From Alphaproteobacteria bacterium (GTDB lineage Bacteria; Pseudomonadota; Alphaproteobacteria; Micavibrionales; Micavibrionaceae): DNA of 64,000 nt. Both the position numbers and the translations under genes were made by a program. Under the pieces are notes generated by a model. That model searched no databases and had not been told where the DNA came from. It worked only from the letters and a program-made list of their open reading frames with translations. The stretch covers positions 1 through 64,000 of the forward strand of contig JAACQG010000011.1 of the NCBI GenBank assembly GCA_009995045.1, in the 5' to 3' direction. The first letter of the stretch is position 1. The number at the start of each line of letters is the position of its first letter. Shown here in pieces: positions 44,414 through 53,313 of the stretch.

Positions 44414-45200
44414 TTTGTATTTTAAGATGGATGGGTTTGTTGAGGGTCAAAATGAGGGCAAGGTCTTTCATGGGTTTTTTGGGCGTCAAGGCGGCGTGAG
44501 CCATGGTATATATAGCTCGCTTAATTGTGGGCCAGGGTCAGATGATGATCCGCAGGCGGTGCGTGATAATCGCCGTATTGTTGCCCAAGCCGCGGGGTGT
44601 GATGTGGAGAGTTTGCTGTCACTTCATCAGGTGCATGGGAATGCATGCGTCACTGTTGATACCTTGTATGATCCATATGAAAGGCCGAAAGCCGATGCGC
44701 ATGTGACGGATCAAGTGGGAATCGCGCTTGGTGTGTTAACGGCTGATTGTACGCCGATTTTGTTTCATGGACATAAAGACAATGGCGCGCCGGTGATTGG
44801 CGCGGCGCATGCAGGATGGGGCGGTGCATTAAAGGGGGCTTCGGCCAGTGTTGTTGAGGCGATGATTGCTTTGGGCGCTTCGCCGGAGAGCATCGTTGCG
44901 TGTATTGGGCCATGTATTTCGCAGGCTTCATATGAGGTGTCGGATGATTTTCTGGCACCTTTCACTGCGGAGGATGCAGATCATAAATCGTTCTTTATAC
45001 CGTCGGTGCGTAAGGGGCATATGATGTTTGATTTGGCGGGGTATAATGGGCTTAAGGCTCGTAAGGCAGGTGTGGCAAGGGTTTTGATTAAAGAATTGGA
45101 CACGTATTTCAATGAAGAAGACTTCTTTAGTTATCGCCGTACAACGCATCGTAGCGAGGGTGATTATGGGCGGCAGATCTCTGTTATAAAAATTAATTAG
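44403..45200 (+). CDS. pgeF: peptidoglycan editing factor/laccase-domain protein PgeF
   Basis: This 265-residue protein is of the YfiH family, with His and Cys metal-site residues: [33 protein letters not shown] and GAAHAGWGG. YfiH/PgeF removes misincorporated serine from peptidoglycan precursors or acts as a purine nucleoside phosphorylase. It overlaps midA by 11 bases, continuing the lgt-midA-pgeF operon. I chose ATG 44403 over an upstream GTG because it begins closer to the family N terminus. Confidence 0.94.
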   Translation: MGSDLYFKMDGFVEGQNEGKVFHGFFGRQGGVSHGIYSSLNCGPGSDDDPQAVRDNRRIVAQAAGCDVESLLSLHQVHGNACVTVDTLYDPYERPKADAHVTDQVGIALGVLTADCTPILFHGHKDNGAPVIGAAHAGWGGALKGASASVVEAMIALGASPESIVACIGPCISQASYEVSDDFLAPFTAEDADHKSFFIPSVRKGHMMFDLAGYNGLKARKAGVARVLIKELDTYFNEEDFFSYRRTTHRSEGDYGRQISVIKIN

Positions 45201-45294
45201 GGTTTACGTCCTTTGGGTGGTTGATTTTTATATCGGCGTGTCCTTATATGAGGGCGTAAAAATCAAAAATAATCGCTTGAATAGGGTCTGGCAC

Positions 45295-46227
45295 ATGAAA
45301 TTGATATCCGGTAATTCGAATAAGGCTCTTGCGGAGGCGATCTCTTCGTATTTGGATATTCCTCTAACGCAGGCGAGTATTAAGCGGTTTTCGGATAATG
45401 AAGTCTTTGTTGAGATCATGGAGAATGTTCGCGGCGAGGATTGTTTTTTCATTCAATCGACCTCTTACCCGGCCAATGACCATTTGATGGAATTGTTGAT
45501 TTCGATAGATGCGCTTCGTCGTGGGTCGGCGCGCCGCATTACGGCTGTTATTCCTTATTTCGGGTATGCGCGTCAGGATCGCAAGACGGGCGGGCGCACG
45601 CCGATTTCTGCAAAATTGGTGGCGAATTTGATCACGGCTGCTGGTGCGGATCGTGTTTTAACCATGGAGCTTCATGCAGGTCAGATTCAGGGGTTCTTTG
45701 ACATTCCCGTTGATAATTTGATTTCCGGGCCTGTGTTTACTCCGCATATTGAAGAGACATTTAATGGTGAGAAGATTTGTATCGTATCGCCGGATGTTGG
45801 CGGGGTTGTGAGGGCGCGTTCATTGGCGAAAAGAATTGGTGCGGATTTAGCGATTATTGATAAGCGCCGCGAAAAAGCCGGTGTTTCAGAGGTGATGCAT
45901 GTTATTGGTGAGGTCGAGGGCAAGGTTTGTTTGCTTGTTGATGACATCGTTGATTCTGGTGGCACGCTCTGTAATGCGGCGGGCGCGTTGAAAGAAAATG
46001 GCGCGAAAGAGGTTCATGCCTATGTTGTGCATGGCGTTCTTTCGGGCGAGGCGTGTAACAAAATTCAAGCATCACCGATGGAAAAATTGGTGATTACCGA
46101 CAGCATCGTGGCGACCGAAGAGGTTGCGGCTTGTGAGAAGGTTGTTCAGCTTTCTGTTGCTTCGTTGATTGGCGAGGCCGCGCGCCGCATATCGGAAGAG
46201 CGTTCGATTTCTGCTTTGTTTAAATAA
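45295..46227 (+). CDS. prs: ribose-phosphate pyrophosphokinase
   Basis: This 310-residue enzyme makes PRPP from ribose-5-phosphate and ATP for nucleotide, His and Trp synthesis. [20 protein letters not shown] is the N terminus, [17 protein letters not shown] and [20 protein letters not shown] are nucleotide and subunit regions, and [20 protein letters not shown] is the PRPP-binding loop. AGGG favours ATG 45295; the frame upstream to 45217 is not family-like. Confidence 0.97.
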   Translation: MKLISGNSNKALAEAISSYLDIPLTQASIKRFSDNEVFVEIMENVRGEDCFFIQSTSYPANDHLMELLISIDALRRGSARRITAVIPYFGYARQDRKTGGRTPISAKLVANLITAAGADRVLTMELHAGQIQGFFDIPVDNLISGPVFTPHIEETFNGEKICIVSPDVGGVVRARSLAKRIGADLAIIDKRREKAGVSEVMHVIGEVEGKVCLLVDDIVDSGGTLCNAAGALKENGAKEVHAYVVHGVLSGEACNKIQASPMEKLVITDSIVATEEVAACEKVVQLSVASLIGEAARRISEERSISALFK

Positions 46228-46284
46228 AAATTCTGTGCTGTGATTTTCTTTGACAAGCTTACACCTTATTATTATGTATAACGC

Positions 46285-46530
46285 ATGAGTTGGATGGGAC
46301 GAAGAATCGCGGATGGTTTTGGTTTGGCTGCGGCTGGGCTGATTGTCTCTGGTGGCTTGGCGTATGCATCGCCCTCTGATTATGCGGATTTAGCGGCGGA
46401 TCCTACGCAACATGGTGGGCGGGCGACCAAATTGGTACAGGCATTTACTATGGTTGAGCCCAATACCGCGCTGATCTTGGGGGCGGGCAGTCTCTTGCTT
46501 AGCATGTATATGCATCATCACGCCAAATAG
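46285..46530 (+). CDS. small membrane protein (81 aa)
   Basis: This 81-residue protein has two hydrophobic segments: an N-terminal stretch (GFGLAAAGLIVSGGLAYA) that could be a signal or helix, and a C-terminal helix (TALILGAGSLLLSMYM) ending HHHAK. The middle is soluble (TQHGGRATKLVQAFTMVE). No family is recognised and no ribosome site is visible. A TTGACA hexamer lies at 46250-46255, about 30 bases before the start, with no well-placed -10. It lies between prs and rplY. Confidence 0.5.
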   Translation: MSWMGRRIADGFGLAAAGLIVSGGLAYASPSDYADLAADPTQHGGRATKLVQAFTMVEPNTALILGAGSLLLSMYMHHHAK

Positions 46531-46634
46531 GGCGTAAAAAAACCTTGTAATCCTTTTCGTAATCTGGTTAATTCGCGCATTGCAACGCGCCTTAATCCCC
46601 CTGGAGTTTGGCGCATATTAAAAAGGAAAATGCT

Positions 46635-47312
46635 ATGTCAAAGAATTATGCTTTGGAAGCGGATGCGAGAGACACTGTTGGCAAGGGGGCCGCACGTACA
46701 CTTCGCCGCGAAGGAAAAATCCCAGCCGTGATTTACGGTGATAAAAAAGAGCCGATTAAAATTACGCTCGATTCGAACACAATCAATGTTGTTTATAACA
46801 AGGGCCACATGTTCACAACGCTTTGTGACCTTAATGTTGGTAGCGATAAGCACCTTGTTCTTGCGCGTGATATTCAAACACACCCAGTAACAGATGTTGT
46901 TGATCATGTTGATTTCTTGCGCGTGACTGCGAAGACGAAAATTGCGGTTGATGTTCCTGTTCAGTTTATCAATGAAGACAAATCCCCTGGTATTGAAGAG
47001 AAGGGCGTATTGAACGTTGTTCGTCATACTGTTGAGCTTCGTTGTTCAGCGACGAATATCCCTGACTATCTTGAAGTTGATTTGACTGGTAAGAAGCACG
47101 GCGATTCTATCAATATTAGCGATGCTAACCTTCAAGACGGTACAACACCGGTGATTGATAATCGTGACTTCACGATTGCGACATTGCTTGCACCGAAGAA
47201 GTTGGAAGACATTGAAGCAGAAGAAGCGGCGGAAGCTGACGCGGATGCCGCAGAGGATGCTGCGGACGGTGACGATGCTGCTGAAGAGTCTAAAGAAGAC
47301 GCAGGCGAGTAA
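46635..47312 (+). CDS. rplY: 50S ribosomal protein L25/CTC form
   Basis: This 225-residue long-form (TL5/CTC) L25 binds 5S rRNA. ALEADARDTVGKGAARTLRR and GKIPAVIYG are the N-terminal L25 signature; a second domain follows (VDVPVQFINEDKSPGIEEKG), and the tail is acidic (EAADADAAEDAADGDDAAEE). AAGG favours ATG 46635, with family-like MSKNYALEAD. It precedes pth, and a terminator lies at 47337. Codon choice suggests high expression. Confidence 0.96.
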   Translation: MSKNYALEADARDTVGKGAARTLRREGKIPAVIYGDKKEPIKITLDSNTINVVYNKGHMFTTLCDLNVGSDKHLVLARDIQTHPVTDVVDHVDFLRVTAKTKIAVDVPVQFINEDKSPGIEEKGVLNVVRHTVELRCSATNIPDYLEVDLTGKKHGDSINISDANLQDGTTPVIDNRDFTIATLLAPKKLEDIEAEEAAEADADAAEDAADGDDAAEESKEDAGE

Positions 47313-47336
47313 GCTGCTTATCTTTATAAGATTTTT

Positions 47337-47368
47337 AAAAAGAGGGGTTTAGGCTCCTCTTTTTTTTA
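47337..47368 (+). terminator. terminator after rplY
   Basis: Stem AAAAAGAGG/CCTCTTTTT (47337-47345 with 47356-47364) runs into eight T. It should end most rplY transcripts before pth. Confidence 0.8.
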
Positions 47369-47421
47369 CGCCTTTGTTAATGGCGGCTGTAAAAAATAAA
47401 ATCGGGCGGCTATAGTTTGTT

Positions 47422-48045
47422 ATGTTTTCAATGTTTAAAAAGAGTGATCCGAATATGTGGTTATTGGTGGGGCTTGGCAATCCAGGCGATAAGTATAAGG
47501 GCAATCGGCATAATATCGGTTTTATGGTGATTGACGCGATTGCGGATGGTGCGGTTCATTTTCCGCCCTATAAATCCAAGTTTCAAAGTCATATGAGCGA
47601 GGCAAAGGTCGGTGATAGCCGTTTTGTTTTGTTAAAGCCGCAGACATTTATGAATGAATCGGGGCAGGGGGTGCGCAAAGCTGCGCAGTTTTATAAAATA
47701 CCCCCTGAGCGTATTATTATTTTTCATGACGAATTAGATTTAAAACCGGGTGATGTACGGGTGAAAAAGGATGGTGGCCTTGCGGGGCATAATGGATTGA
47801 AGTCGATTAAGGCGCATTTGGGCACGGCGGATTTTTGGCGTTTTCGCATTGGGATTGGGCACCCGGGGGATAAGAACCGTGTGAGCGATTACGTGCTGAG
47901 TGATTTCGCGAAGTCGGAAGGCGCTATCGTTGAGGCTTATGAGGATGGTTTTGCGGATTCCTATGAGATCATCGCGCGCGATGGGGTTGAGGCTTATGCT
48001 CAATCTGTTGTGGATTGCGTGCAGCGCCGTATAAAGGCATTATAA
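47422..48045 (+). CDS. pth: peptidyl-tRNA hydrolase
   Basis: This 207-residue enzyme releases peptide from peptidyl-tRNA that drops off ribosomes. LLVGLGNPGDKYKGNRHNIG contains the catalytic His, and FMNESGQGVRKAAQFYK and HDELDLKPGDVRVKKDGGLAGHN the other active-site blocks. The ATG at 47455 would give the common start MWLLVGLGNPG and is a real alternative, as neither has a strong ribosome site. In many bacteria ychF follows directly; here two minus-strand genes lie between them. Confidence 0.95.
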   Translation: MFSMFKKSDPNMWLLVGLGNPGDKYKGNRHNIGFMVIDAIADGAVHFPPYKSKFQSHMSEAKVGDSRFVLLKPQTFMNESGQGVRKAAQFYKIPPERIIIFHDELDLKPGDVRVKKDGGLAGHNGLKSIKAHLGTADFWRFRIGIGHPGDKNRVSDYVLSDFAKSEGAIVEAYEDGFADSYEIIARDGVEAYAQSVVDCVQRRIKAL

Positions 48046-48082
48046 ATTTAGTCTTACTATTTACTATCTATGATGGATTGGG

Positions 48083-48610
48083 TTAGTTTCCGGCTGGGCC
48101 AGCTTGCATCGCTTCCATTAATGCTTGATCAATAGCATTGGGTCGTGGGGCAGGTCTTATGCTTTGTGTTAGAGGGGCGTATTGAGTTGCTGCTTCTGAC
48201 GTGCCTGATTGAATGGCCTCCGAGAATATTGACATTATTGTCTGGTATTTATCTTTTATGGATTGCGTGGCTCTTTCGTCAATATCTGTAAATTGAGCCG
48301 TAAAAGATAATGCTGCGGCTGTTGTGAGAGTTATGATGTAGGCATGAGCCCATTCGTCGCGTTGTACTTTACGTAGCGCTTTTTTGGGGTTTGCTGCTAA
48401 GTCACCGAAACGTTGTGCCGCGGCGTTTTCTTGCTTTATTCTTTTTAAGACTTTGGCTTCTTTCGCAGCGTCTTTGGTGGCTTTTTTTATATCTGCTTTT
48501 TTGGCAGCAAGGGTTTCTTCGCGTGTATGCACTTCATTGTTAGCTTCAGCTAGTGCTTCATCTATGGATTGTGGTGCTTCATCTTTTTTTGGTTTTCCAA
48601 ATAGTCTCAC
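48083..48610 (-). CDS. hypothetical Lys/Ala-rich membrane protein
   Basis: This 175-residue protein is unrecognised. The N-terminal region is charged (RLFGKPKKDEAPQSIDEALA) and coiled-coil-like (TREETLAAKKADIKKATKDA). One hydrophobic helix (AYIITLTTAAALSFTAQF) follows, then a Ser/Thr/Pro-rich tail. I prefer GTG 48610 with AGGGAAA upstream; a GTG at 48640 lacks that signal. It ends 38 bases from pth and shares the pth-ychF gap with a flagellin-like gene on the same strand. Confidence 0.65.
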   Translation of the reverse strand: MRLFGKPKKDEAPQSIDEALAEANNEVHTREETLAAKKADIKKATKDAAKEAKVLKRIKQENAAAQRFGDLAANPKKALRKVQRDEWAHAYIITLTTAAALSFTAQFTDIDERATQSIKDKYQTIMSIFSEAIQSGTSEAATQYAPLTQSIRPAPRPNAIDQALMEAMQAGPAGN

Positions 48611-48679
48611 GGTGCATTTCCCTATGAATGTTATTTTCACAGAGATTTAGTATAAATATTCTGTTATGTCAAATATTAA

Positions 48680-49990
48680 TTAAAAGAGTTCGGCGACGCT
48701 TCTGGTTTGGGAGGAGAAGGCGAGGGTGCTGAATTGGATGGATTGGCGGGTTTGCAGGGCAAGCAGGTTTGCGCCTTCTTCGTTTTGATCGGCGAGGGTG
48801 AGGTCGTCGCGGCCATTTTGAAGGGTGTTGATGATGTTGCGTGTGAAGTCTTGGCGCGCGGTAACGATGGAGAGGTCGGTTTGGAGCGTTGATGTGTATT
48901 TGCGTAATGTGAGGCGGGCATTATTGATGTGTTCGCGAGATTTCTGTAAGGTGCTGAGAAGTCCGAAATCAGCGTCAATTATACCTAATCCAAGGCTTGA
49001 GGCGTCAATACCATCGCTTACCAATGTGCTTGTTCGCTGTTCGTTAAAGGCGATTGTTAGGTTTTCGTCTTCGAGCAGGTTTATGCCACGATAATTTGCA
49101 TCTTTTACGATGAGGTCGATTTGTTTTAAAATCTCGTTGTAATCGGCCTCGTACTCTGCGGCGCGTTTTTTTTTGGCGATCGGAAGAACAACATCATTGC
49201 TTTCAAAGAGGGTGATATTATCAAAACGAGAGTCGCCATCATCGCCCGGGCCGTCATCGTCGTTAATTAGTGTTAAGAAATTAAAGTTGCCTTCAAAGTA
49301 TTCTCCAACAGGGATTTCAATCGTTTCTACTTCGCCTGATCCGGTGTATTGAAAAGTTGGCTCAGGGGCGCTAACTGCAAACCCACCAGATTGGGTGCCG
49401 TATATATAAAATCGATTTATGCTGTTTGTCAGATTATTATCGTCTTCAAAACCAATTGATACGATTTCAGGGATGTTTGAGCTTTGATAGTCAAAACGCA
49501 ATACTGTGTTTTCTGTGATCGTGTAATCAAGCTCTAGTTTTTTCCATAGATTTCCATCCAGTTTTATGGATTTTCCATCATTATCAATTGTTACTAAGCC
49601 ACCAAAATCTTGTGATGGCACATAGCTGCTGAGATCGGCAAGGCTGTCTACTATGATATTTGGCAGGGGTTCGTTGTTTGGGTATAGCTCTAGTTCGGCT
49701 TCGTTTAAGAGGGCGTCTGCTTGGTTTAGAAGTTTCAGGATTGCTTCCACGCCTGTTGCGGTCTCGTCTATGGCTTTTATGCCTTGTCCGATATTGTCTA
49801 ATAAGCGTGTGAGGTCAGATGCGCGGTTGTTGAGGGCGCGAGAGGTGAAGAAATTTTGAGGGTCTTGGAGGGCGTTGTTTACATCTTTGCCGGTCGCAAG
49901 ATTCTGCTGCACGCGGTCGATTGTCCGTTGCGCGCTTTGTATAGCAAGCAGTTGGCTCTGTTGGGAGCCTGTTAAAATGTTTCCGACCAT
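48680..49990 (-). CDS. flagellin-like protein with beta-rich central insert
   Basis: This 436-residue protein has the two-ended flagellin layout. The N terminus has the helical D0/D1 pattern (LLAIQSAQRTIDRVQQNLAT) with RALNNRASDLTRLLDNIGQ, and the C terminus (LTLADQNEEGANLLALQTRQ, then STLAFSS) closes it. Between them, about residues 115-270, lies a beta-rich domain (TVLRFDYQSSNIPEIVSIGF, RFYIYGTQSGGFAV, IEIPVGEYFEGNFNFLTLIN) that recalls carbohydrate-binding beta-sandwich modules, with an acidic DDDGPGDDGDSRFDN loop that could bind calcium. It may form or cap a filament; no flagellar operon lies nearby. Confidence 0.75.
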   Translation of the reverse strand: MVGNILTGSQQSQLLAIQSAQRTIDRVQQNLATGKDVNNALQDPQNFFTSRALNNRASDLTRLLDNIGQGIKAIDETATGVEAILKLLNQADALLNEAELELYPNNEPLPNIIVDSLADLSSYVPSQDFGGLVTIDNDGKSIKLDGNLWKKLELDYTITENTVLRFDYQSSNIPEIVSIGFEDDNNLTNSINRFYIYGTQSGGFAVSAPEPTFQYTGSGEVETIEIPVGEYFEGNFNFLTLINDDDGPGDDGDSRFDNITLFESNDVVLPIAKKKRAAEYEADYNEILKQIDLIVKDANYRGINLLEDENLTIAFNEQRTSTLVSDGIDASSLGLGIIDADFGLLSTLQKSREHINNARLTLRKYTSTLQTDLSIVTARQDFTRNIINTLQNGRDDLTLADQNEEGANLLALQTRQSIQFSTLAFSSQTRSVAELF

Positions 49991-50178
49991 TCTCGTCTGT
50001 TATCTGTGCCTGCATTCCTTGCGGACACAATTCTCCTATTATTTCCATCGTACATGAAATTGGTTAGGAAACCTCTAAAACTCTTATGTTTTCCAATGGT
50101 TTTGATGTGGTTTATCTATTGTATTTAGGGGCGAAAGAATTTATTCATGTGGTTGCTTATTTTACAAAGGTGGAAGAT

Positions 50179-51285
50179 ATGAGTTTTAATTGTGGAATTG
50201 TTGGCTTGCCGAATGTCGGTAAATCTACGTTGTTTAATGCGTTGACGGCGACCCAAGCGGCGCAGGCGGCGAATTTTCCGTTTTGTACGATTGAGCCCAA
50301 TACGGGGATTGTTGCCCTTCCTGATGCACGGCTTGATAAAATTGCCAAGATCGGTGGATCGGCGAAGACGGTTCCGGCGCAGTTGGAGTTTGTTGATATT
50401 GCTGGCCTTGTGAAGGGGGCATCAACGGGCGAGGGGCTTGGTAATAAATTTTTGGCCAATATTCGTGATACTGATGCGATTATTCATGTTCTGCGGTGTT
50501 TTGAAGATGATGATATCACGCATGTGGATGGATCAGTTGATCCGATTCGTGATGCGGAAACGATTGAGATGGAGTTGATTCTCGCGGATATGTCATCCAT
50601 TGAAAACCAGATTAACTCGCTCGGTAAAAAGGCGCGTGGCGCGGATAAGGAAGCCAAGGCTCAGCTTGAAATGGCGGAAAAGATACAAGTGATTTTGGAG
50701 GCTGGAAAGCCTGCGCGCACATTTGAGGTTGGTGATGATCCTGATGAGAAACGCGCGTTTAAGATGCTGCAGCTTTTGTCGTCTAAACCAGTGCTTTATG
50801 TTTGTAATGTGAGCGAGGATGATGCGGCGACTGGCAATGCTCTATCTGCTAAGGTCGCGGAGATGGCGGAAAGCCAAGGCGCGCAGAGCGTGATTATTTC
50901 TGCGGCGGTGGAATCCGAGATTGCGCAGATGGACAGCCCGGAAGATCAGGCGGAATTTTTGGAATCTATGGGCTTAGAAGAAGCAGGCTTGAACAAGATT
51001 ATTACGGCTGGTTTCAAGTTGCTTGGTTTGCATACATATTTCACCGTAGGGCCAAAAGAGGCGCGGGCATGGACGGTTCGTGTTGGCGCGAAGGGGCCGG
51101 AAGCCGCGGGTGTTATTCACTCTGATTTCGAGAAGGGCTACATCAAGGCGGAGACGATTGGTTTCGATGATTATGTTACCCTTGGCGGGGAAAGCGGTGC
51201 AAAAGAAGCAGGTAAAATGCGCCAAGAGGGTAAGGATTATGTTGTTAAGGATGGGGATATTATCCTATTTAGATTCAATGTTTAA
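50179..51285 (+). CDS. ychF: ribosome-binding ATPase YchF
   Basis: This 368-residue Obg-like GTPase family member hydrolyses ATP. G1 is GIVGLPNVGKSTLFNALT, G3 DIAGLVKGAS, and the G4 region (VLYVCNVSEDD) is altered from NKxD as in YchF. A C-terminal TGS-like domain ends GDIILFRFNV. AAAGGTGG supports the ATG at 50179; earlier codons look non-coding. It follows the pth gene in the usual lineage order, apart from the two inserted minus-strand genes. Confidence 0.97.
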   Translation: MSFNCGIVGLPNVGKSTLFNALTATQAAQAANFPFCTIEPNTGIVALPDARLDKIAKIGGSAKTVPAQLEFVDIAGLVKGASTGEGLGNKFLANIRDTDAIIHVLRCFEDDDITHVDGSVDPIRDAETIEMELILADMSSIENQINSLGKKARGADKEAKAQLEMAEKIQVILEAGKPARTFEVGDDPDEKRAFKMLQLLSSKPVLYVCNVSEDDAATGNALSAKVAEMAESQGAQSVIISAAVESEIAQMDSPEDQAEFLESMGLEEAGLNKIITAGFKLLGLHTYFTVGPKEARAWTVRVGAKGPEAAGVIHSDFEKGYIKAETIGFDDYVTLGGESGAKEAGKMRQEGKDYVVKDGDIILFRFNV

Positions 51286-51300
51286 TCCATATGGATTGCT

Positions 51301-52248
51301 ATGAAGGATTTGTATAAAGGGCATAATAGAGACAATAATGATGGGCAGGCGCATTCACACGCGCTTAAGCCTTATTATGTTGCCGGATTTGTGCTGTTGA
51401 CCATTATCATTATAAAAACATATGCTTATGCGGTCAGTGGTTCGTCTTCGATGTTGGCCTCTTTGGTGGATAGCCTTGGCGATATTGTGATTTCGGGTTT
51501 TGCTTTTTTCAGTATACGCATGTCATTAAAGCCAGCGGATCATGAGCATCGGTTTGGGCATGGAAAGGCCGAGGGTTTTTCCGCATTAATGCAGGCGTGT
51601 TTTTTAAGCGGGGCTGCTGTGTTCCTCGTATTTGAAGCGGTTCATAAGCTTTTCACGCATGAGGTGGTGACGCATCATGGCGTTGGGGTTGCGGTTTCAT
51701 TGCTGTCGATTGTTTTGACGTTGGTTATCGTGAATGCACAAAAAAAGGCTTATGCGGTGGCGCCGTCATTGGCGTTGAAGGCTGATCAGTTTCATTATAC
51801 GAGTGATGTTGTTCTTAATTGCGCGGTTATTCTTGCCTTTTTGATTGATTGGTATTGCGGGTTTGTTTATGCGGATCCGTTGATCAGTATTGCGATTGCG
51901 GCCTATATATTGCGGACGGTTAAGCATATTGGCGGGGATGCGGTTAATATGTTGATGGATCGTGAGATTGAGCAAGAAGACAGGCAGAAAATTATTGATA
52001 TCGCCACCGCGCGTGAAGATGTGCACGGTATTCATGATTTGCGCACGCGCAAATCGGGGATGAGTATTTACATTAGTTTTGATGTTGAGCTGGACGGAGG
52101 CTTATCTCTAGAAGATGCGCATGCGATTACACGGGAATTGGATTTGCAATTGCTCGCGGTTTTTCCGAATGCGGAAATTATCATTCATAAAGACCCTGTC
52201 GGTGATATATACGACCCGCGCCATCGTGTTGCGGGTGTGCATCATTAA
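51301..52248 (+). CDS. cation diffusion facilitator, FieF-like
   Basis: This 315-residue metal/proton antiporter has six membrane helices. TM2 carries Asp-x3-Asp (ASLVDSLGDIV) and TM5 His-x3-Asp (ADQFHYTSDVV), the DD/HD site of FieF-type exporters of Zn or Fe. The cytoplasmic tail contains VHGIHDLRTRKSGMSIYISF and EIIIHKDPV, the CTD dimer domain. The N terminus is His-rich (NNDGQAHSHALK). It starts 15 bases after ychF. Confidence 0.93.
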   Translation: MKDLYKGHNRDNNDGQAHSHALKPYYVAGFVLLTIIIIKTYAYAVSGSSSMLASLVDSLGDIVISGFAFFSIRMSLKPADHEHRFGHGKAEGFSALMQACFLSGAAVFLVFEAVHKLFTHEVVTHHGVGVAVSLLSIVLTLVIVNAQKKAYAVAPSLALKADQFHYTSDVVLNCAVILAFLIDWYCGFVYADPLISIAIAAYILRTVKHIGGDAVNMLMDREIEQEDRQKIIDIATAREDVHGIHDLRTRKSGMSIYISFDVELDGGLSLEDAHAITRELDLQLLAVFPNAEIIIHKDPVGDIYDPRHRVAGVHH

Positions 52249-52254
52249 TCAGCA

Positions 52255-53121
52255 TTATCCGTGGGTGAGCGCGGTGTAAGCTTCGGCTAGCTGCGCTGTA
52301 ATCGGGCCCGGTGTGAACTTCATGTCATCGATTTTACCAACCGGTGTGATTTCCGCTGCTGATCCAGTGAGGAAAATCTCTTCGAAACTTTCCAATTCTT
52401 CGGGTTTAATGCGGCGTTCGTTGACGGTAATGCCCATGTTTTGAGCAATTGAGATCACTGTTTGGCGGGTTAGGCCGTTTAAAAATCTATCTGCAATCGG
52501 GGTGTGGATTGCGCCATCTTTAATCAGGAATATGTTCGCGCCCGTGCTTTCGGCGATGAAGCCTTCGTGATCAAGCATGAGGGCATCGGTATATCCGGCT
52601 TTTTTCACTTCGAGTTTAACCATGCAGCTTAGATTATAGAGCGACGCGGTTTTTGACGCGGTTGGGGCGCAGTTGGGGTTTGGTTTGCGCCAATCTGTAC
52701 TTTTGAGGGAGATGCCGACTTTACGCACTTCGGGGTCGAAATAGCTGCCCCAATCCCAAGCGGCAACAGCCATGTGGGTTTTTGTGCCTTCAACGTCGAT
52801 GCCCATTTGCTCGGCGCCGCGCCATGCGGCTGCGCGGATGTAGCAATTTTCGAGGTTGTTGGCTTTGATGACCTCGTATTTGATTTCGTCGATTTGTTCG
52901 GCGGTGTAATGCATATCCATGTGGATGATGTCGGCGGAGTTCAATAGGCGCTTTGAATGCTCGTTGCATTTAAAGATTTTGCCGTTATAAGCGCGTTCAC
53001 CTTCAAAGACTTGTGTTCCGTAATGGAGGGCATGGGTAAGATAATGCACTTTAGCTTCGCGCCAAGGGAGCATTTCGCCATCCATCCAGATAAAGCCGTC
53101 ACGATCGTCAAATGGTATCAT
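52255..53121 (-). CDS. ilvE: branched-chain amino acid aminotransferase
   Basis: This 288-residue class IV PLP enzyme transfers the amino group in Leu, Ile and Val synthesis. WMDGEMLPWREAKVHYLTHA is the N terminus, Lys157 (APTASKTASLYN) is the probable Schiff-base lysine, and GFIAESTGANIFLI the PLP-phosphate region. A GAAGACGAAA stretch lies before the ATG. Copy B of the two-copy structured element sits 15 bases upstream in the presumed leader. It is divergent from the ompR-type gene and convergent with the cation efflux gene. Confidence 0.96.
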   Translation of the reverse strand: MIPFDDRDGFIWMDGEMLPWREAKVHYLTHALHYGTQVFEGERAYNGKIFKCNEHSKRLLNSADIIHMDMHYTAEQIDEIKYEVIKANNLENCYIRAAAWRGAEQMGIDVEGTKTHMAVAAWDWGSYFDPEVRKVGISLKSTDWRKPNPNCAPTASKTASLYNLSCMVKLEVKKAGYTDALMLDHEGFIAESTGANIFLIKDGAIHTPIADRFLNGLTRQTVISIAQNMGITVNERRIKPEELESFEEIFLTGSAAEITPVGKIDDMKFTPGPITAQLAEAYTALTHG

Positions 53122-53136
53122 TTTCGTCTTCTTTCA

Positions 53137-53202
53137 CTTTTCACCGCGTTACTGCGCGTCTAAAGTATTAAATACTTGTCGTCGCTTGTGCCTAGTGAAA
53201 AG
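53137..53202 (-). ncRNA. structured two-copy element, copy B (cis-regulatory RNA candidate)
   Basis: This element of about 66 bases lies 15 bases before ilvE. An outer 8-bp stem CTTTTCAC/GTGAAAAG encloses the same core as copy A: AGGCACAAGCGACGAC, an AAGTATT/AATACTT hairpin and, after a short linker, a small CGCG/CGCG hairpin. The stem bases differ from copy A yet pair completely. Its placement relative to the start codon is the same as for the reductase gene. Confidence 0.6.
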
Positions 53203-53281
53203 GCAAAATGAGACGAAAATGCGCAATAATAAGTTGTTCTGTTTATTATTAACTCGTTGTTGTAAAACGAAGGGATAGATT

Positions 53282-53296
53282 AGGTTAACAGGTTAA
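53282..53296 (+). promoter_or_regulatory. direct repeat upstream of ompR-type gene
   Basis: AGGTTAA occurs twice (53282-53288 and 53290-53296), 18 bases before the ATG. The spacing of 8 bases is short for helical phasing. It could be a response-regulator site or part of a promoter. Confidence 0.25.
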
Positions 53297-53313
53297 GAGT
53301 TGTAAATATAATC

